64,000 nucleotides of DNA, taken from Undaria pinnatifida. Taxonomy: Eukaryota; Sar; Phaeophyceae; Laminariales; Alariaceae. Both the position numbers and the translations under genes were made by a program. Under the pieces are notes generated by a model, which saw only the letters and a program-made list of their open reading frames with translations, was not told the DNA's origin and did no database searches. The DNA lies in assembly GCA_012845835.1 (NCBI GenBank), contig JABAKD010000009.1:4093324-4157323 (forward strand), given 5' to 3'. This document shows, one piece after another, positions 46,449 to 58,127 of the stretch (position 1 is the stretch's first letter; each line of letters starts with the position of its first letter).

Positions 46449-47885
46449 GAAAATACACTCCAGCTAGCTCTGAGATCCAATGATTTGTGGGAACTCATCT
46501 TTGCAAGGTGTGTGTGATACTCCGATCGCGCGTATTACGGGTTGTGTATCCTCATTAAGGATATAGGTCGCCGACTCCCCTTACAACTACAGTGTAGCTA
46601 TCAGGGTCAACAGGGTGATGTTAGTCAGTCTCTCCGCGGAAACAATAAAACCCGTTCCTGAGGGGGACAAATTCTGACAGCTGTGGAGGAAACTTTATCC
46701 GTTTATCAAGTGAATCCTGTGAGTCGAATAGTCGGTGAGGGGAGGGTGGAGTTTTGAAGGAGGTGGGGGCTTTGTTTTGATCAATAGCGAGCGGGGTTGG
46801 GTGGGGGGAGGGGGGGGGGGGGGGGGGCAGGGAATATATGCATGGAAGCTATAAATCCTTCAGGGGGATAAATATGACGGTTTTTGGGAAAAAAAAAAAA
46901 TGCACCAGTTTATCATAGGGGGGGTTGGGGCGGGATTGGGGCGGGTGGGGCAGCTCAATCTGTGCGTGGAAACTATACAATATTTTTAGTGGATAAATAT
47001 GGCGGTTTTGGAAAGAATGCATCAGGTTATCGTGTATATCCTGGCGAAAGTCGTACAATCAGTGGGTAGAGAGAGGGCGGAGTGTTCGAGGGGGTGGGGG
47101 TGGAATGGGGTGGGGGGGGGTGGGAAGGTGGGGGGTGAGGGCGGGGGGGCGGGAGGGGGGGGGGAGGGGGCGGCCTTTAGGTAGCATAGGTGTAGGGGTT
47201 TGTTATACGTGTGGTGCTAAGTCTAGGCAATGGTGCGGGTGGTGGGGAAGAAGGGGGCGTTCGGGGCGGGGGTGGGGGGTGGGGGGTGGGGGGAAGCAGC
47301 GGCATGGATGGTTCTAGACTGATAATGAGGTGATATTCACTGCGTGAAGTGTTCAATAATCTGGCGGATTTCGGTATGAGGTGGGGCGTTTGGGCAAGGG
47401 AGAGCGAGAAGGGGGGGGGTTGGGGGGGGGGGGGAGGGGGGGGGGGGGGGAGGTTTAGTCGGAGGTTTAGGTCACAAATATTGTTCAAATACCCTCCGGC
47501 TGTGACATCAAATATATGTAGGGGCTTGTTATACGCGTGGTGCTAGGTCTAGGCGATCGTGCGGGTGGTGGGAAATGAGGGCGTTGGAGGGGGGGGTTAA
47601 GGGGGGTGGGGGGAAAGAATGAAAACTACGTCATGGATGGTCAGAGAGATAATGACGTGATATCAACTGCGTATAGGTGTTAATTACTATGACTGATTTC
47701 AGTTGTGAGTGGGGCGTTTGAACAAACTAGGCTGAAGGGGGGGGGGGAGGGATCGGGGGACGGGGGACGGGGGGGGGGGGGGGGGGCGGGGGATGGGTTT
47801 TTTTTTAACAAGAGAGATAGGGGGAGGGGGAGGGGAGGGGGGGGCGGGGGGGCGGGACATTCCAATATGTGCGCGGAAACTATAA
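46449..47885 (+). repeat. RG repeat family, copy 8
   Basis: Multi-module copy like copy 3: conserved end after TATATAAAAATAAATG, then modules with TTTGTTATACGTGTGGTGCT (47,198) and CTTGTTATACGCGTGGTGCT (47,523), and long G tracts. It ends near GGAAACTATAAAGGGG. Confidence 0.85.
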
Positions 47886-48599
47886 AGGGGACAAGAAGAC
47901 ATCTCTTTATATCATCTGTGCCTGGTAATTTGTACTTTTCTAGAAGGTTTGACGTTAGATGCAGTATGCAACCCAGTGTTTTAAGTGTAGTAAATAACGT
48001 GTTAAATGTTCATACTTTGTCGTTGTACATGGATCGAAAGCTAGAATATTTTTCAAAAAATGAAAATACACTGTATTGAGGTTGCGTCGGCGTAGGTAAG
48101 CAACCACACTGTAAAACATGTCGCTCTCTACATGAGCTAGGGTAGATCACCGGGATACCTTTGGGTTTATTGTTTTTGTTTTGCGGTCGATCAAGGTTGG
48201 TGCCCGAGTTGGACAATTTACGCGTATGGCGGACCAACCTTTACTCCGCACAAGGGCAATGATCGTATCACCATCATAGTGTTTATGGTATAGAACCCAT
48301 CAGGCGGTCACCTGGTACTTCTACTGCTCTCTCTGGAAGTGGCCTTTCTGCAACGTAAGTTGACTCATTGAAGCTGTCGTCCATATGCATGTCCGCCTTA
48401 CGAGTTGTTTCTTGCAAGGATGCAGCTCACACTTCATGTGACTCGCGGAACACTTCACGGCGCTTCGCGCTTGATGCAAGCCGGGTCTGCTTGGCCGGCG
48501 AAAACCCGAGTTTCTCCGACCCGGCAGTGTAGGGATGCTACGGTCATACCACAATGGGCATCAGACTACGGTCACGCATGGATATCGAGTGCACCCCCC

Positions 48600-48830
48600 C
48601 CTCAAAAAACAAACAGCGAGACAATATTCTTTTTCGAACGTTACATGACAGCTCGCCACCACGAACGATGGTATGATATATTTACATATGTTTTGTTTGC
48701 GAAGGAATTGTTGCACGATAACGTCGGGGTGGCAAGTTCCATAGTATTCCGCGAGATACGGTCGGAGAGCTGGAAATAAATCAAGCGATTTCGTTAAAGA
48801 AAAGTTGGAGGTGGGTGGCTACCACCGTAG
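48600..48830. repeat. Diverged inverted repeat, left arm
   Basis: Similar to the reverse complement of 49,600-49,870 (shared ACGTCGGGGTGGCA and CGGAGAGCTGG). The translation is also similar (ERYMTARHH versus ERFITARHQ), so the parent may have been coding. Confidence 0.6.
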
Positions 48831-49045
48831 ATCGACTCCTCCTTGGACACATGCCACCGAAGGGGTGCAGCAGAAACTTCCGGGGTTTGTCACGTGAGGA
48901 GGGATTTGTTCAATATGTCACCATCACCCGAAAATGGCATCGGAGGCATTCGTTTGCACAACCCGAACAAGCTTCTATGTCATAGCCCTAAAAACAGTAT
49001 ATACTCGTTCAATGAGTTGACTGATAAATAGCCGCTAGTTCCACC

Positions 49046-49200
49046 GTTGAGGAGCTCAATCGGACAGACATTCCTTTCTTTACCCAAAACACGTGCAACC
49101 CTACCCCCTACCGTGGTATGAGTTCTTGGCAACAGCACTAGAAACTGGAAGGGCTATTAATCTGCAGGGTGAAAACATCCATGGCATAGGCATATTTCGA
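49046..49200. repeat. Diverged direct repeat, copy 2
   Basis: Partner of 41,285-41,420. Confidence 0.45.
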
Positions 49201-49599
49201 AGTGCATTGATAATTGCAAACGGTGTTCTGACTGTTTCACAAAACTTTAGCTTCGTTCAATTATGAATGCTAACAAGATCAAGAACGCAAAGCTAAGACC
49301 CTGCCATGCGTTAGACACGTTGCTGTGCCTGAGGTTTCTCTTCGAGATACACATACATGCTACGGTGGTTGAGGCCCACACAATATGCTTTGTGAGGCTC
49401 CTCAGTTAAAAAGGTACTGTATACTTACACACAAAAACTGTTTTTATTATGTGTTTTGATACAAATGAGAAGTCCGACAACTGACGAAAAAGCACGGGTG
49501 ACCTCTAGGATAACCAAGACGAGAACACGTTCTTATTGTAAAAGCAAATCAGATCGGGATTCAGACGATGTGCGGTCGAGGCGCGACGCACCCTTCGGT

Positions 49600-49870
49600 A
49601 GAGGAGGTAGGTGTGGATTCGTTCAACGGTAATTACGCGCCTCACACTTGTATTATACGGAACCGCCTGTTTTGAAACCAGCTCTCCGGGCCGTGTCCGG
49701 AAAAACTGCCACCCCGACATCGTCGTTCGATAGTCTTCGGCAAACACGATAATATTCCACGATATATATAAACGTATTTTTAGCGTCTTTTTGGTGTCGG
49801 GCAGTAATGAAACGTTCGTTAATGAATATCAGTGTTTTTGGTGAGGGGACTATTACAGAATCAGTCATTT
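49600..49870. repeat. Diverged inverted repeat, right arm
   Basis: Partner of 48,600-48,830 in opposite orientation; the arms are about 0.8 kb apart. Confidence 0.6.
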
Positions 49871-50157
49871 TTTTTTCTTTCTGCCGCTTCTATTTTGAGG
49901 GGCTGCATGAAACATCACCCTAAAAACGGACTTTGGCAACCCTAAAAAAATACAAACCCTGGCCTGCGCACGTACAAACATACAGTTGATAGTGCAAAAA
50001 AGAATAGCGTTACTCCGACGATTTCGTGTTGAGTATCTCCCCCCTCATTCAGAAAATATTTTGTCTAGTGCTCTACCATACCTACCTCTATCTTATCACG
50101 CTCCTCCGTTTTTTCACGAAACGAATCGTCGTCTATGTTAAGGCTGCTTCAACTACA

Positions 50158-50715
50158 TTAAACGTGCGATCCTATCGTGCATACCCTTCGTAGCAGGCGT
50201 GGTAGAGCAGCATCAACCAAGAAAAGCGGTATACCTGCATAATTAAGTGCGTTGTTATAAATGTCAAAGGCGACCCTCCAACTGTGCAAACGTGGGGGAC
50301 AGGGAGGAGGAGGCGTTGAAGTGGAGGATTGGGACGAAGTATCAACCTGGAATTTGTTGTTCATATTAAGTTGGAAGGCGTTCTTCCGCGACGAGCCAAC
50401 CGTTTCGATCACCCAACTGCGAGCATTCGGGTTTTCTGCCGTGGTATACAATACGTAGAGCGGAAGAAGTGGTACGCGTAGGACCGCCGACTTGCACGAT
50501 TCGAAGACAGTGTGCAGTGGGGAGAACAGGCGGTGGAAGCTACGTGAGAATAGTGACTGGCTAATCAATGGTTTTTCTTCAGCTTCGCGGAGAGCCGGAG
50601 GGCAAGTTTTTTTTCCTCCCGTGTTTTTTTTCAGAAACGGTTTGTTTTTACAGGGGATAAAAAAAAAAAAAAACAATCTCAAACGGAGCCGAAAGCCGGG
50701 TAATCCACCGACGCG
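50158..50715 (+). other. Probable 5' non-coding region of the YR retrotransposon
   Basis: No gene; T and A homopolymers (50,610-50,670) precede the gag start. I could not find a matching repeat 3' of the recombinase, so the outer limits of the element are not fixed. Confidence 0.35.
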
Positions 50716-52076
50716 ATGAGTGGGCAGGACGAGGGGCCAAGCGGCGTCGCCGAGCCCGGCTCTGGGGCCGAGCACAAGGAGGATGACCCCGGGCCGGACG
50801 GAGGGGCGAAGGGCCAGATGGAGCTTTACGTGCTTTCGTGGAGGCAGGTCTTCACAACGTCGATGCACGTCTGGACCAGCAAGCCGACATGCTAGCCCAG
50901 ATGCAGGGCATGCTGCAGGACGCCGTTGTGCCAGGCCAGGCCGCAGGAGGCGGGGTCGCTCAGCAGGTCGCGCCGGTGGGCATTGCCGAGGGGCCAGGAG
51001 GGCCGATCGCGGGCGTCGCTGGGCCAGGCGAGCCACCGGGTGGCGCGGCTCCGCTGGCAGTGGCTGGGCCAGGGAGCCACGCGGAAAAAATGGCTGCTAA
51101 AGCACGTTTGGGGCTATCGCATAACCCGACGTCCCGCAAGTACTGGATAATCGGTGGAGAACGGCCTTCGCTGACGGGAGCGAAGCGCCAGGAGATCCAG
51201 GACCTGCTGCAAAAACGGGTGCTGGAAACCAGTGAAATCGCCACCCAGCTGGAAACGCTCTCGGGATTCTATGTCGCAGGATACATGCCTCGGAGCGCCA
51301 CCGCGAACAGCATTGCCGAATCCAGGTTCCCGCTGGCGGACCAACTCGCCATCCTCTCGCTCGCCGTGTGCACAGTGGTAGGCTATGGCATTGACCACCC
51401 GGCATCGGCCGCACGCCTCTCAATCCTACCCCGGGCGTTCGAGAAGGGGATAGGGGTGATCCGGGAGCACGCTCTGGATTATTTCCAGACTATGATGGTC
51501 CCTGCCAACCGTAATCGGTTGGTCAAGCTGATCAACTCCGACCTGACTGATTGGAGCTTGGAATTATTTCAGGCGGGAGTGATCGCGGGCTCAAATTGGT
51601 TGGAACCATCTTCCGTGGGGCAGCTTCCCGCTGTGGTGGTGCCGATATGGACCCGACTGGACGCCTTCTTTAACTCCGGGGGGTTGATGCACGCGGAGGA
51701 ACAGGCGGCCGAGCGCCCGGCGAAGCAACGCGAAATGAAGGACAAGACGGCGAGGGTGTGTTTCTCGTGCGCGTCGAAGCAGAGCTGTCGCTTCGGCAGC
51801 GCCTGCATTTCCTCGCACGATGGAGCCAGCAAACCGGGGGGGGGGGGGGGGCTGGCAAGGGGGCGGGCGCTAGGAAAGCAGGGGGGGCGAAGGAGAGCTC
51901 GACTGCCGGGGGGAAGGCGGCGTCGGAGGCGCAAGGAGGAGGAGCAGCTGCGGGCACAGCGGCGGGAGACGGGAATCAGGCCGCCTGCGGGCGGGGTCGA
52001 CCTCGGGAGCAAGGCCGCAGCTCGTCATGCCGGGGTCGGTCACAAGGTCAAACTCAGTTGTGCCCAGGGGGGGTAG
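50716..52076 (+). pseudogene. Gag-like ORF1 of Ngaro/DIRS-type retrotransposon
   Basis: An ATG at 50,716 (MSGQDEGPSGVAEPG) opens a Gly/Pro/Glu-rich start; near 50,825 the frame shifts into the long frame that runs to 52,076. That frame has a predicted coiled segment (RLDQQADMLAQMQGMLQ), a helical body (SRFPLADQLAILSLAVC), then a Cys-rich box CFSCASKQSCRFGSACISSH with C-x2-C-x5-C-x5-C-x3-H spacing, and an Arg/Gly-rich tail. In its first part (CFSC) and last part (CRFGSACISSH) it resembles a CCCH finger rather than the CCHC knuckle of retroviral gag. The likely role is RNA binding in the retrotransposon particle. A 292-codon minus-strand frame over the left part is a shadow. Confidence 0.65.
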
Positions 52077-52161
52077 TGTGATGTCGAGCGCGTAGGTCCG
52101 ATTGTGTTCGTAGAGGAAGTCATGGGGGCCGAACGTTCGCGGCCGAGGCCAGTTTACGAAG

Positions 52162-54300
52162 GTGGGGTCGGCCCTCGCCTCAAGGACAGTGGGGAGAGCG
52201 ACGTTGAGGGTGTGGCAACGTTGTCTCAGGAACAGGATCGGGCGTGCCCGAGCCGGTCTGACCACGGTTAGAGTACTCGGCGGCAGGCGGAGGGGTTTAA
52301 ACAAGTGCGTAGCAGCTTGGCGGTACCTTTCGAGTGTGAGCGATACGGACCGAATAGCTGCTACACGGGCTTTGCAGCTCGTGGCGAATGCGTTGCTGCT
52401 GTTTTTACCAAAACACGAGTACCAGTTTGATTGCATGATGAAACTGGAAAGCGTGTTTTCGGGGCAGTGTCTGAATCATTCGCGAATCCAAGATTGGTTT
52501 GGGAGCGAGAAACATTTCCCCGAGATCGCACAACTCGTATGTCTTGCGGAGAGTGGGGTTGCGGTGCGTGTCGCTAGTGGGGGAGACCTGGCCTTCGCGC
52601 TACGATACTCAAATCATAGCAGCGCGGATGGATTCGTGGATGATTTTACTGCCAAGATCCGTGACGACGTTAGATTCGGCCGCGCGTTCGTCTTCCCCCG
52701 CGAGGCGGCGGCATGCCTACCGGGTGTGCGTGTCTCCCCGCTAGCAGTAATCAAATCCAGTACGAAATTGAGCGTGGTGCATGATTTAACGTTCTCGAGC
52801 GGCCCGTCAACGATAAGCGTCAACGAAGACACCGAGTTTTCGTCGGCTCCTATAGGTGAGCTCGGTCACGTCCTGGGCGATATTATGTGGCGTATCCTGA
52901 ATCTGCGGCAACGATTCGGTCGCGGGGCACGCATCGCGCTGAGAAAAATGGATGTGAAGGATGCGTTTCGGCAAGTGCCAGTTGAGATAACGCGCGAGCC
53001 TGTGTTTGGATACGTTTTCGGTGGCTTCATATGGGTCGATCGGCGACTGCATTTTGGTTGGCGCAACAGTCCAGGTTTTTGGAGTTTGTTTGCGTTGGCG
53101 TTAGAGCATGCTCACAATAACACCTCCTATCGTGGTGCAGTGTGCACCGACAGCGGTCGCGAGGCGACACGGCACGTTGTTGTGAGGCCGCCTTGCGAAT
53201 CGAGAGCGGCGGCGCTGCCGCCGGGTTACGTCGCCCCTCCTGGGCGGGGGGGCGGCGCGGATGATTCTTTCTTCGCGCGCTTTCATGTCGACGATGGTGT
53301 TTTCGTTGAAGTGCAATGGTATCCCTCTGGCGATCGTTGTTTGTGTGCGTCGGCGTCTTTAGCGTCCGATCACTTCCGTTTGTTTGGCAATCGCGCTCCA
53401 ACAGACCCCCCACTCTTGTCGAAACACAAAAATACTGACTGGGATGCTCAGTTGGAAGTTCTGGGGTGAGAAATCGATTCGGTAGCAATGACCATACCGC
53501 TCAACAAGGCTAAAGTGGCTAGGTTGAGGGGGCTCCTCCTCAAGTGGACGCGGAGTCGTCGGTATGCATTAGAATCCGAGGTACGGGATCTGCTCGGGAC
53601 GTTATTGTATGCTAGCGAAGTGGTGCGGCCGGGTAAGTTTTTCGTTCGCCGCATTCTTAACCAGCTTGGCCTGCCACCCGTAATGCGTTGGCAGGAAAAG
53701 CTCGGCGGTAGCAGTCCACAGTCGCGAAGGGGTGGACGGCTAGCCCTCGGCCCAGAGTTTCATGCGGACGTTGGGTTTTGGCGGTTGATGATGAGCGAGG
53801 AATTCGCACGATTGGGGTGCCATTTGTCGTCGCCGCTCCATACGTTTTTCCTGCGGCGTCGTTCGCGTACGCTTGTGTCCAATGCGTCGGGAACGGCCGT
53901 AGGAGGGTATTGCTTGGAAACAGGGGCGTGGTGGCGGTTCGATCTAGACCGGAATGCAAAGTCTCGGCTAAGCGAGCATGTCCACGGTCACGACGACCTT
54001 TCAATTAACGTCCTCGAACTTCTTGGGATGGTTGTCACGGCGTGGGCGTTGGTCGTAGGCGCCGGCTCAAGGCCGCGGTTTGGGGGCGAGAATGTGCAAA
54101 TGCTGGGCGATAACATGGCGGGGGTATATTGGATAACCAAATGTCGAGGGGGGAAAGAGCTTAGATCAAGAACTTTGATGCGTATGTTAGGATGCTTGGA
54201 AATGCGCAGCGGGTGGTATTTTCGCGCGAAACATGTGAAAGGCGTCACGAATACGTTGGCCATGGTTTTTCTCGATGGGAACGTGACAATGTTAACAGAC
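52162..54300 (+). pseudogene. Reverse transcriptase-RNase H of Ngaro/DIRS-type retrotransposon
   Basis: One frame, interrupted by TGA at 53,467-53,469 exactly where Trp would be expected (EVLG-stop-EIDSVAMT). RT motif A is KMDVKDAFRQVPV, then VFGYVFGGFIWVDRRLHFGW; motif C is ARFHVDDGVFVEV. RNase H follows: LVSNASGTAVGGYCL, where the first catalytic Asp appears changed to Asn, then INVLELLGMVV and QMLGDNMAGVYWITK. Near 54,260 the frame shifts; protein sequence resumes in another frame (GFSRWERDNVNRHLREY). This copies RNA into DNA in the element's life cycle; the copy is dead. No methyltransferase domain appears before the recombinase, which favours Ngaro over DIRS1/PAT. Confidence 0.85.
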
Positions 54301-54367
54301 ACCTCCGCGAATATCGTCCGGACATCAATTGGCAGGAGCAGGACCTGGGCCAGCATGGGAGTGACCT

Positions 54368-55470
54368 GTGTACAGGGATATTGGCGTCCAGTACACCCGT
54401 GGGTCAGTTGCGGGCTCGTCTCAGCGCACTTACGAGTCACCTTTCAAATCTTGGATCAAATTTCGAGGGTTGACGAAAGCTGCTCTGTATTTTGCGGGCG
54501 ACACCCCCGTGAGTGACATGGTCTGGGCGCTAGTGGATTTCGCTGCTTGGTGTTGCGCGGCGGAAGCGAATAAGGTCGGCACGATTAAAAGTAAGATTGC
54601 TGCAGTACAATATTTTCATCGCGTAGAGGTAGGCAGGGAGCTCCCGACCAAATCACCACTGCTGGAACGCGTGTTCAGCGGGATATCTCGGGCTCATGCG
54701 GTAGCTGGTACGAAGTCGCGCGTGCGCCGGCCGGTGTCATGGGACATGCTGTTGGAAGGGGAAACACTGGTGCCGTCCTGGGGCAGGGGCGGCCATGTCC
54801 TTTGGCTCTGTCTAGCCCTGGGTTTTTTTTTTATGACGCGGTCCGATGAATTATTTGCGACGGATACCGCCGTGGTGCACAAGGTGCATTGCCTAACTCG
54901 GGGGGATGTCGCGTTTTACTCGGGGAGACAACAGTTGCCCTTTTTGCGATGGCGGGAAGCAGATTTGGTCTAGATACGGTTCCGCGGTCACAAAGGGCAC
55001 CAGGGTCAAGCAGGAAACATACTATTTCGAACGCGGAAGGACGTTCGGGGCGTGGGCTCCAGCTTGCGCGAGGGTGGTGGCGCTGTTGCGCTGCTTGTGG
55101 AACTTTTGTCTCTTCACCCGAACTTGCCGAGTGCAGCGCCGTTAGGGTCTTACCGGGAGTCGGAAGACGTGGTAGTGTGGACTTACGGGCAAGCATTCCG
55201 AGCGCTGCGGCAAGTAGTCGCTGAGTCTGGGCAAGACCCAGCAGAGTTCACACTACACTCGCTCCGGATTGGGGCGCGTCGCGCTTGGCCGCAGGGGGTG
55301 AGATGTCGGAAAGGGTAATCCAGAGGGAAGGGAGGTGGAAATCGGATGCGTATAAAGTGTATACTCGTAGTAATATGGAAGAGTCTGGACTAGTGTCTCG
55401 AAAATTAGCTCGGCAGGACAGTTGTCCTCAGAGAGAACCGGGACAAGGGACGCAGTGGGGCCAGAAATAA
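54368..55470 (+). pseudogene. Tyrosine recombinase (YR) of Ngaro/DIRS-type retrotransposon
   Basis: An N-terminal SAM-like part (SSQRTYESPFKSWIKFRG) precedes the catalytic core. The first Arg is in FMTRSDELFA; VHKVHCLTRGDVAFYS follows. TAG at 54,971-54,973 breaks the frame, which continues as IRFRGHKGHQGQ. The H-x-x-R box is FTLHSLRIGARR. A frameshift near 55,280 then leads to RVIQREGRWKSDAYKVYTRS, with the nucleophile Tyr. This enzyme would insert the circular DNA copy without target duplication. Two lesions make it inactive. It resembles the dead recombinase at 23.6-24.6 kb. Confidence 0.85.
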
Positions 55471-55631
55471 ACAGTCGTTGGACAGGCCTCGGGTTGGAGG
55501 AGTTGAATGGTATTGTACCATCTTGGGGACTCGGCTGTCCGAGACGGTTTGTGTAGCAGTAGGACTGATCGGAGTTAAGGGAGGGAGAGGAGTGTTTAGA
55601 GTCTGACACGAGGAAGTACTGCAGAAAAAGG

Positions 55632-56214
55632 ATGACTGCAGTGGGCGTGCTAGACTCGGGAATTCTCTCTCCCAAAAAGGCGCAGATACTAATGAAGAAC
55701 CAATTCGAAAGAAACACAACAAAATCAATATTTAGTGAATGGTTTGAACCATGTGCTCGCGCATTTTTACACTGGCGGGATGGTGCGCTTGTCGAGCTTC
55801 CTCCGATCAGGAAGAGATTGCTTACACCGAAAAGCGCAAAGCGCCGTGGGGCGGGGTGGATACATACCTGTCTCGTTGCTGGCGTGCTAAAACAAATACT
55901 CGTTGTTTTTTATCGACGACTGTGGGACATCTTGGTAGATGTATCAAATTTTGACCGGATAGTGGTTGGCGTGGTGTTCTCGTCATTTCCGTGAGCGTGT
56001 TCTGGCATGGGGGTCAGAGCCCACTTTTAGTGAGTTGAGGGTGTCCTTGATTGAGCAGCTACACGCGTGTCACCCACCCACTCGCTATGATCAAATCAAT
56101 TGCATTGAAAGTGCTATAGTTCAAATAATAATCAAGTGGGTTAAGACAGCAAGGAATGTACTACTAACGATTTTGACAACATATATTCATATATTTGGTA
56201 GTCCCATGCCGTAG
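55632..56214 (+). other. Unrecognised protein-like frames downstream of YR element
   Basis: Open frames at 55,632-55,994 and 55,966-56,214 contain plausible helical segments (ELRVSLIEQLHACHPPT). They overlap in different frames, so a broken gene is possible. No family recognised. They could belong to the retroelement's 3' part or to the host. Confidence 0.25.
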
Positions 56215-56261
56215 CTCCAACTCATCTCCTCCCCCCCCCCCTTTGTTCCCCGCCCAGCCCG

Positions 56262-57208
56262 TTCAAACGCCCCACTTGCAATCGAAATCGGCCAGAGTAT
56301 TAAACACTAAAATGCGGTTGATATCACGTCATTACCTTTGTAGCCATCCATGACGTAGCTTTCATTCATCCCTCCTCCCCCCTTCCAACGCCCCCTCCTT
56401 CCCCACACCCCGCACGATCGCCTAGACCCAGCACCGCGCGTATAGTAGGCCCCTACATATATGATTAATACGCGCGATCGGAGGATCACACACAATGCCC
56501 CCCCCCCTCCCCACTTTTTTTTTTTCTTTACTTTCGCTTCCTCCTGCTTAACCCCCCCACCTACTATCGAAATCCGCCAGAGTAATATACACTTCCACGC
56601 CCTGGATATCGCCTCGTTATCGTTTCAGAGCCGTCCATGCCGCTGCTGAAATTCCTACCCACCCCCGTCCCCAACGCCCCCTTCCTTCACCCACCACCCG
56701 CAATATCGCCTAGACCTAGCACCACGCGTATAGCCAACCCCTATGTCTATGCGACCTAAAGCCCCCCCCCCCCGCCCCCGCCCCCCCCCGCCACAAGAAA
56801 TATTTTTAGTCTCCACGCACAAATAGACCTGTTCCACCCGTCCTCTCCCCTCCCCTCACCCCCTCCCGCCCCCCTTGTTGATCATAATTAGGCCCCCACG
56901 TCCTTAAAAACGCCGCCCTCCCCTCACCGGATATTCGACTTACAGGTTTCACTTGATAAACTGATGAATTTCCTTCAACAGCTGTCAGATTTTGTCCCCC
57001 TCAGAAGCGGGTTTTATAGGTTCCGCGCACAGACTGCCTAACATCACCCTGTTGACCCTGATAGCTGCACTGTAGTTGCAAGGGGAGTCGCCGACCTATA
57101 TCCTTAATGAGGACACACAACTCGTAATACGCGCGATCAGAGTATCACGCACAGCTTACAAAGATGAGTTTCGACAAAATATTCGATCTCACAGCTGGAG
57201 AGTATTTT
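56262..57208 (-). repeat. RG repeat family, copy 9 (inverted)
   Basis: Well preserved: CGATCGCCTAGACCCAGCAC-type modules twice (56,415 and 56,706), then the terminal module ending CTCACAGCTGGAGAGTATTT against TTATTTTTTAAAATATTT. Confidence 0.85.
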
Positions 57209-57869
57209 TATTTTTTAAAATATTTGGTAGTCCCCAGTTAATGGGGCCCGCGTAGTCACAAATAGTTAATCTCAAAAATATCATGCTCTGATCTATCGCC
57301 GTTCAGAGTATGCGATCCACCCGTTCGTCTGACCCTCTGTTCCATTTGTACGAGTTGTAGACTGGGGTAAGCGTACGTGAGGGGGGGGGGGGGGGAGAGC
57401 TATCTGCATCTTGATTTAGACACTTTGACCACGAATGGATCCTCTTCGACGGAGAGGGTGAGCCACGTTTGGTACACATGTTAACCGTTGACCTAGACAC
57501 ATTAGAGCGGTTGTGGTAACATTTTAATGGCTATTGATATATTTTTTTGAGTGACCGGGCCCGTGATCTCAAGATCGCCGCCAAGACTTTCTTTGTTTTC
57601 AATATATATATAGACTATAAAGTATATAGTCTATCATTATTCTATTATATAGAAATATCATACGTTGAATCCTAGGCCATGTTGGTTTGGTGATCGGGTG
57701 TCGCACTTTTAGCTTGCTGACGATTTTTTTTTTTCTAGGAGAGATGTTATGTTATGGTATGTGAATACGACATTTATTTGGTAATACCGGGGTCGAGCTA
57801 TCTTACTTTCATATTCCGACGAGCGACTCATTATATCACTGCAATATAATACTTCACTCGATAAAATTT
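57209..57869. other. A/T-rich spacer with perfect 10-bp hairpin
   Basis: ATAGACTATA (57,610-57,619) and TATAGTCTAT (57,625-57,634) flank a 5-nt loop. No gene seen. Confidence 0.5.
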
Positions 57870-58127
57870 GGCGCAGGGTACCTTACTGTACCATTGTGCA
57901 GATAAGATCATCTAACAAAAACAGGAAAAAGCACGAAGGCGTACCACTACAAGGGAACAGGGGGTCTCTCATGCGAGTGAATGATCCCCACCCAGCACAA
58001 GAACGAGGTCCCCATAGTGACCCCCCCTGCTTCAGCCGTGGTCGGTGTAATGTACCACGTATAACGTATGGCTCCTCGAGTCAGGAGCCTGAAAAAAAAA
58101 GTTGTTTCACCTGAACCGTAACATGTC
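57870..58127 (-). mobile_element. MITE, family M1, old copy
   Basis: The order of landmarks matches copy B: CAGGGGGTCTCTCATGCGAG in place of CAGGGGTCACTCGCGCGAG, then ATGTACCACGTAT, CTCCTCGAGTC, a run of A, and CACCTGAACCGTAACATGTC in place of the right TIR. Highly diverged. Confidence 0.45.

Noticed and set aside
50158-51036. 292-codon minus-strand ORF
   Set aside because: It overlaps the gag-like frame of the retrotransposon and is a GC-rich shadow without motifs.
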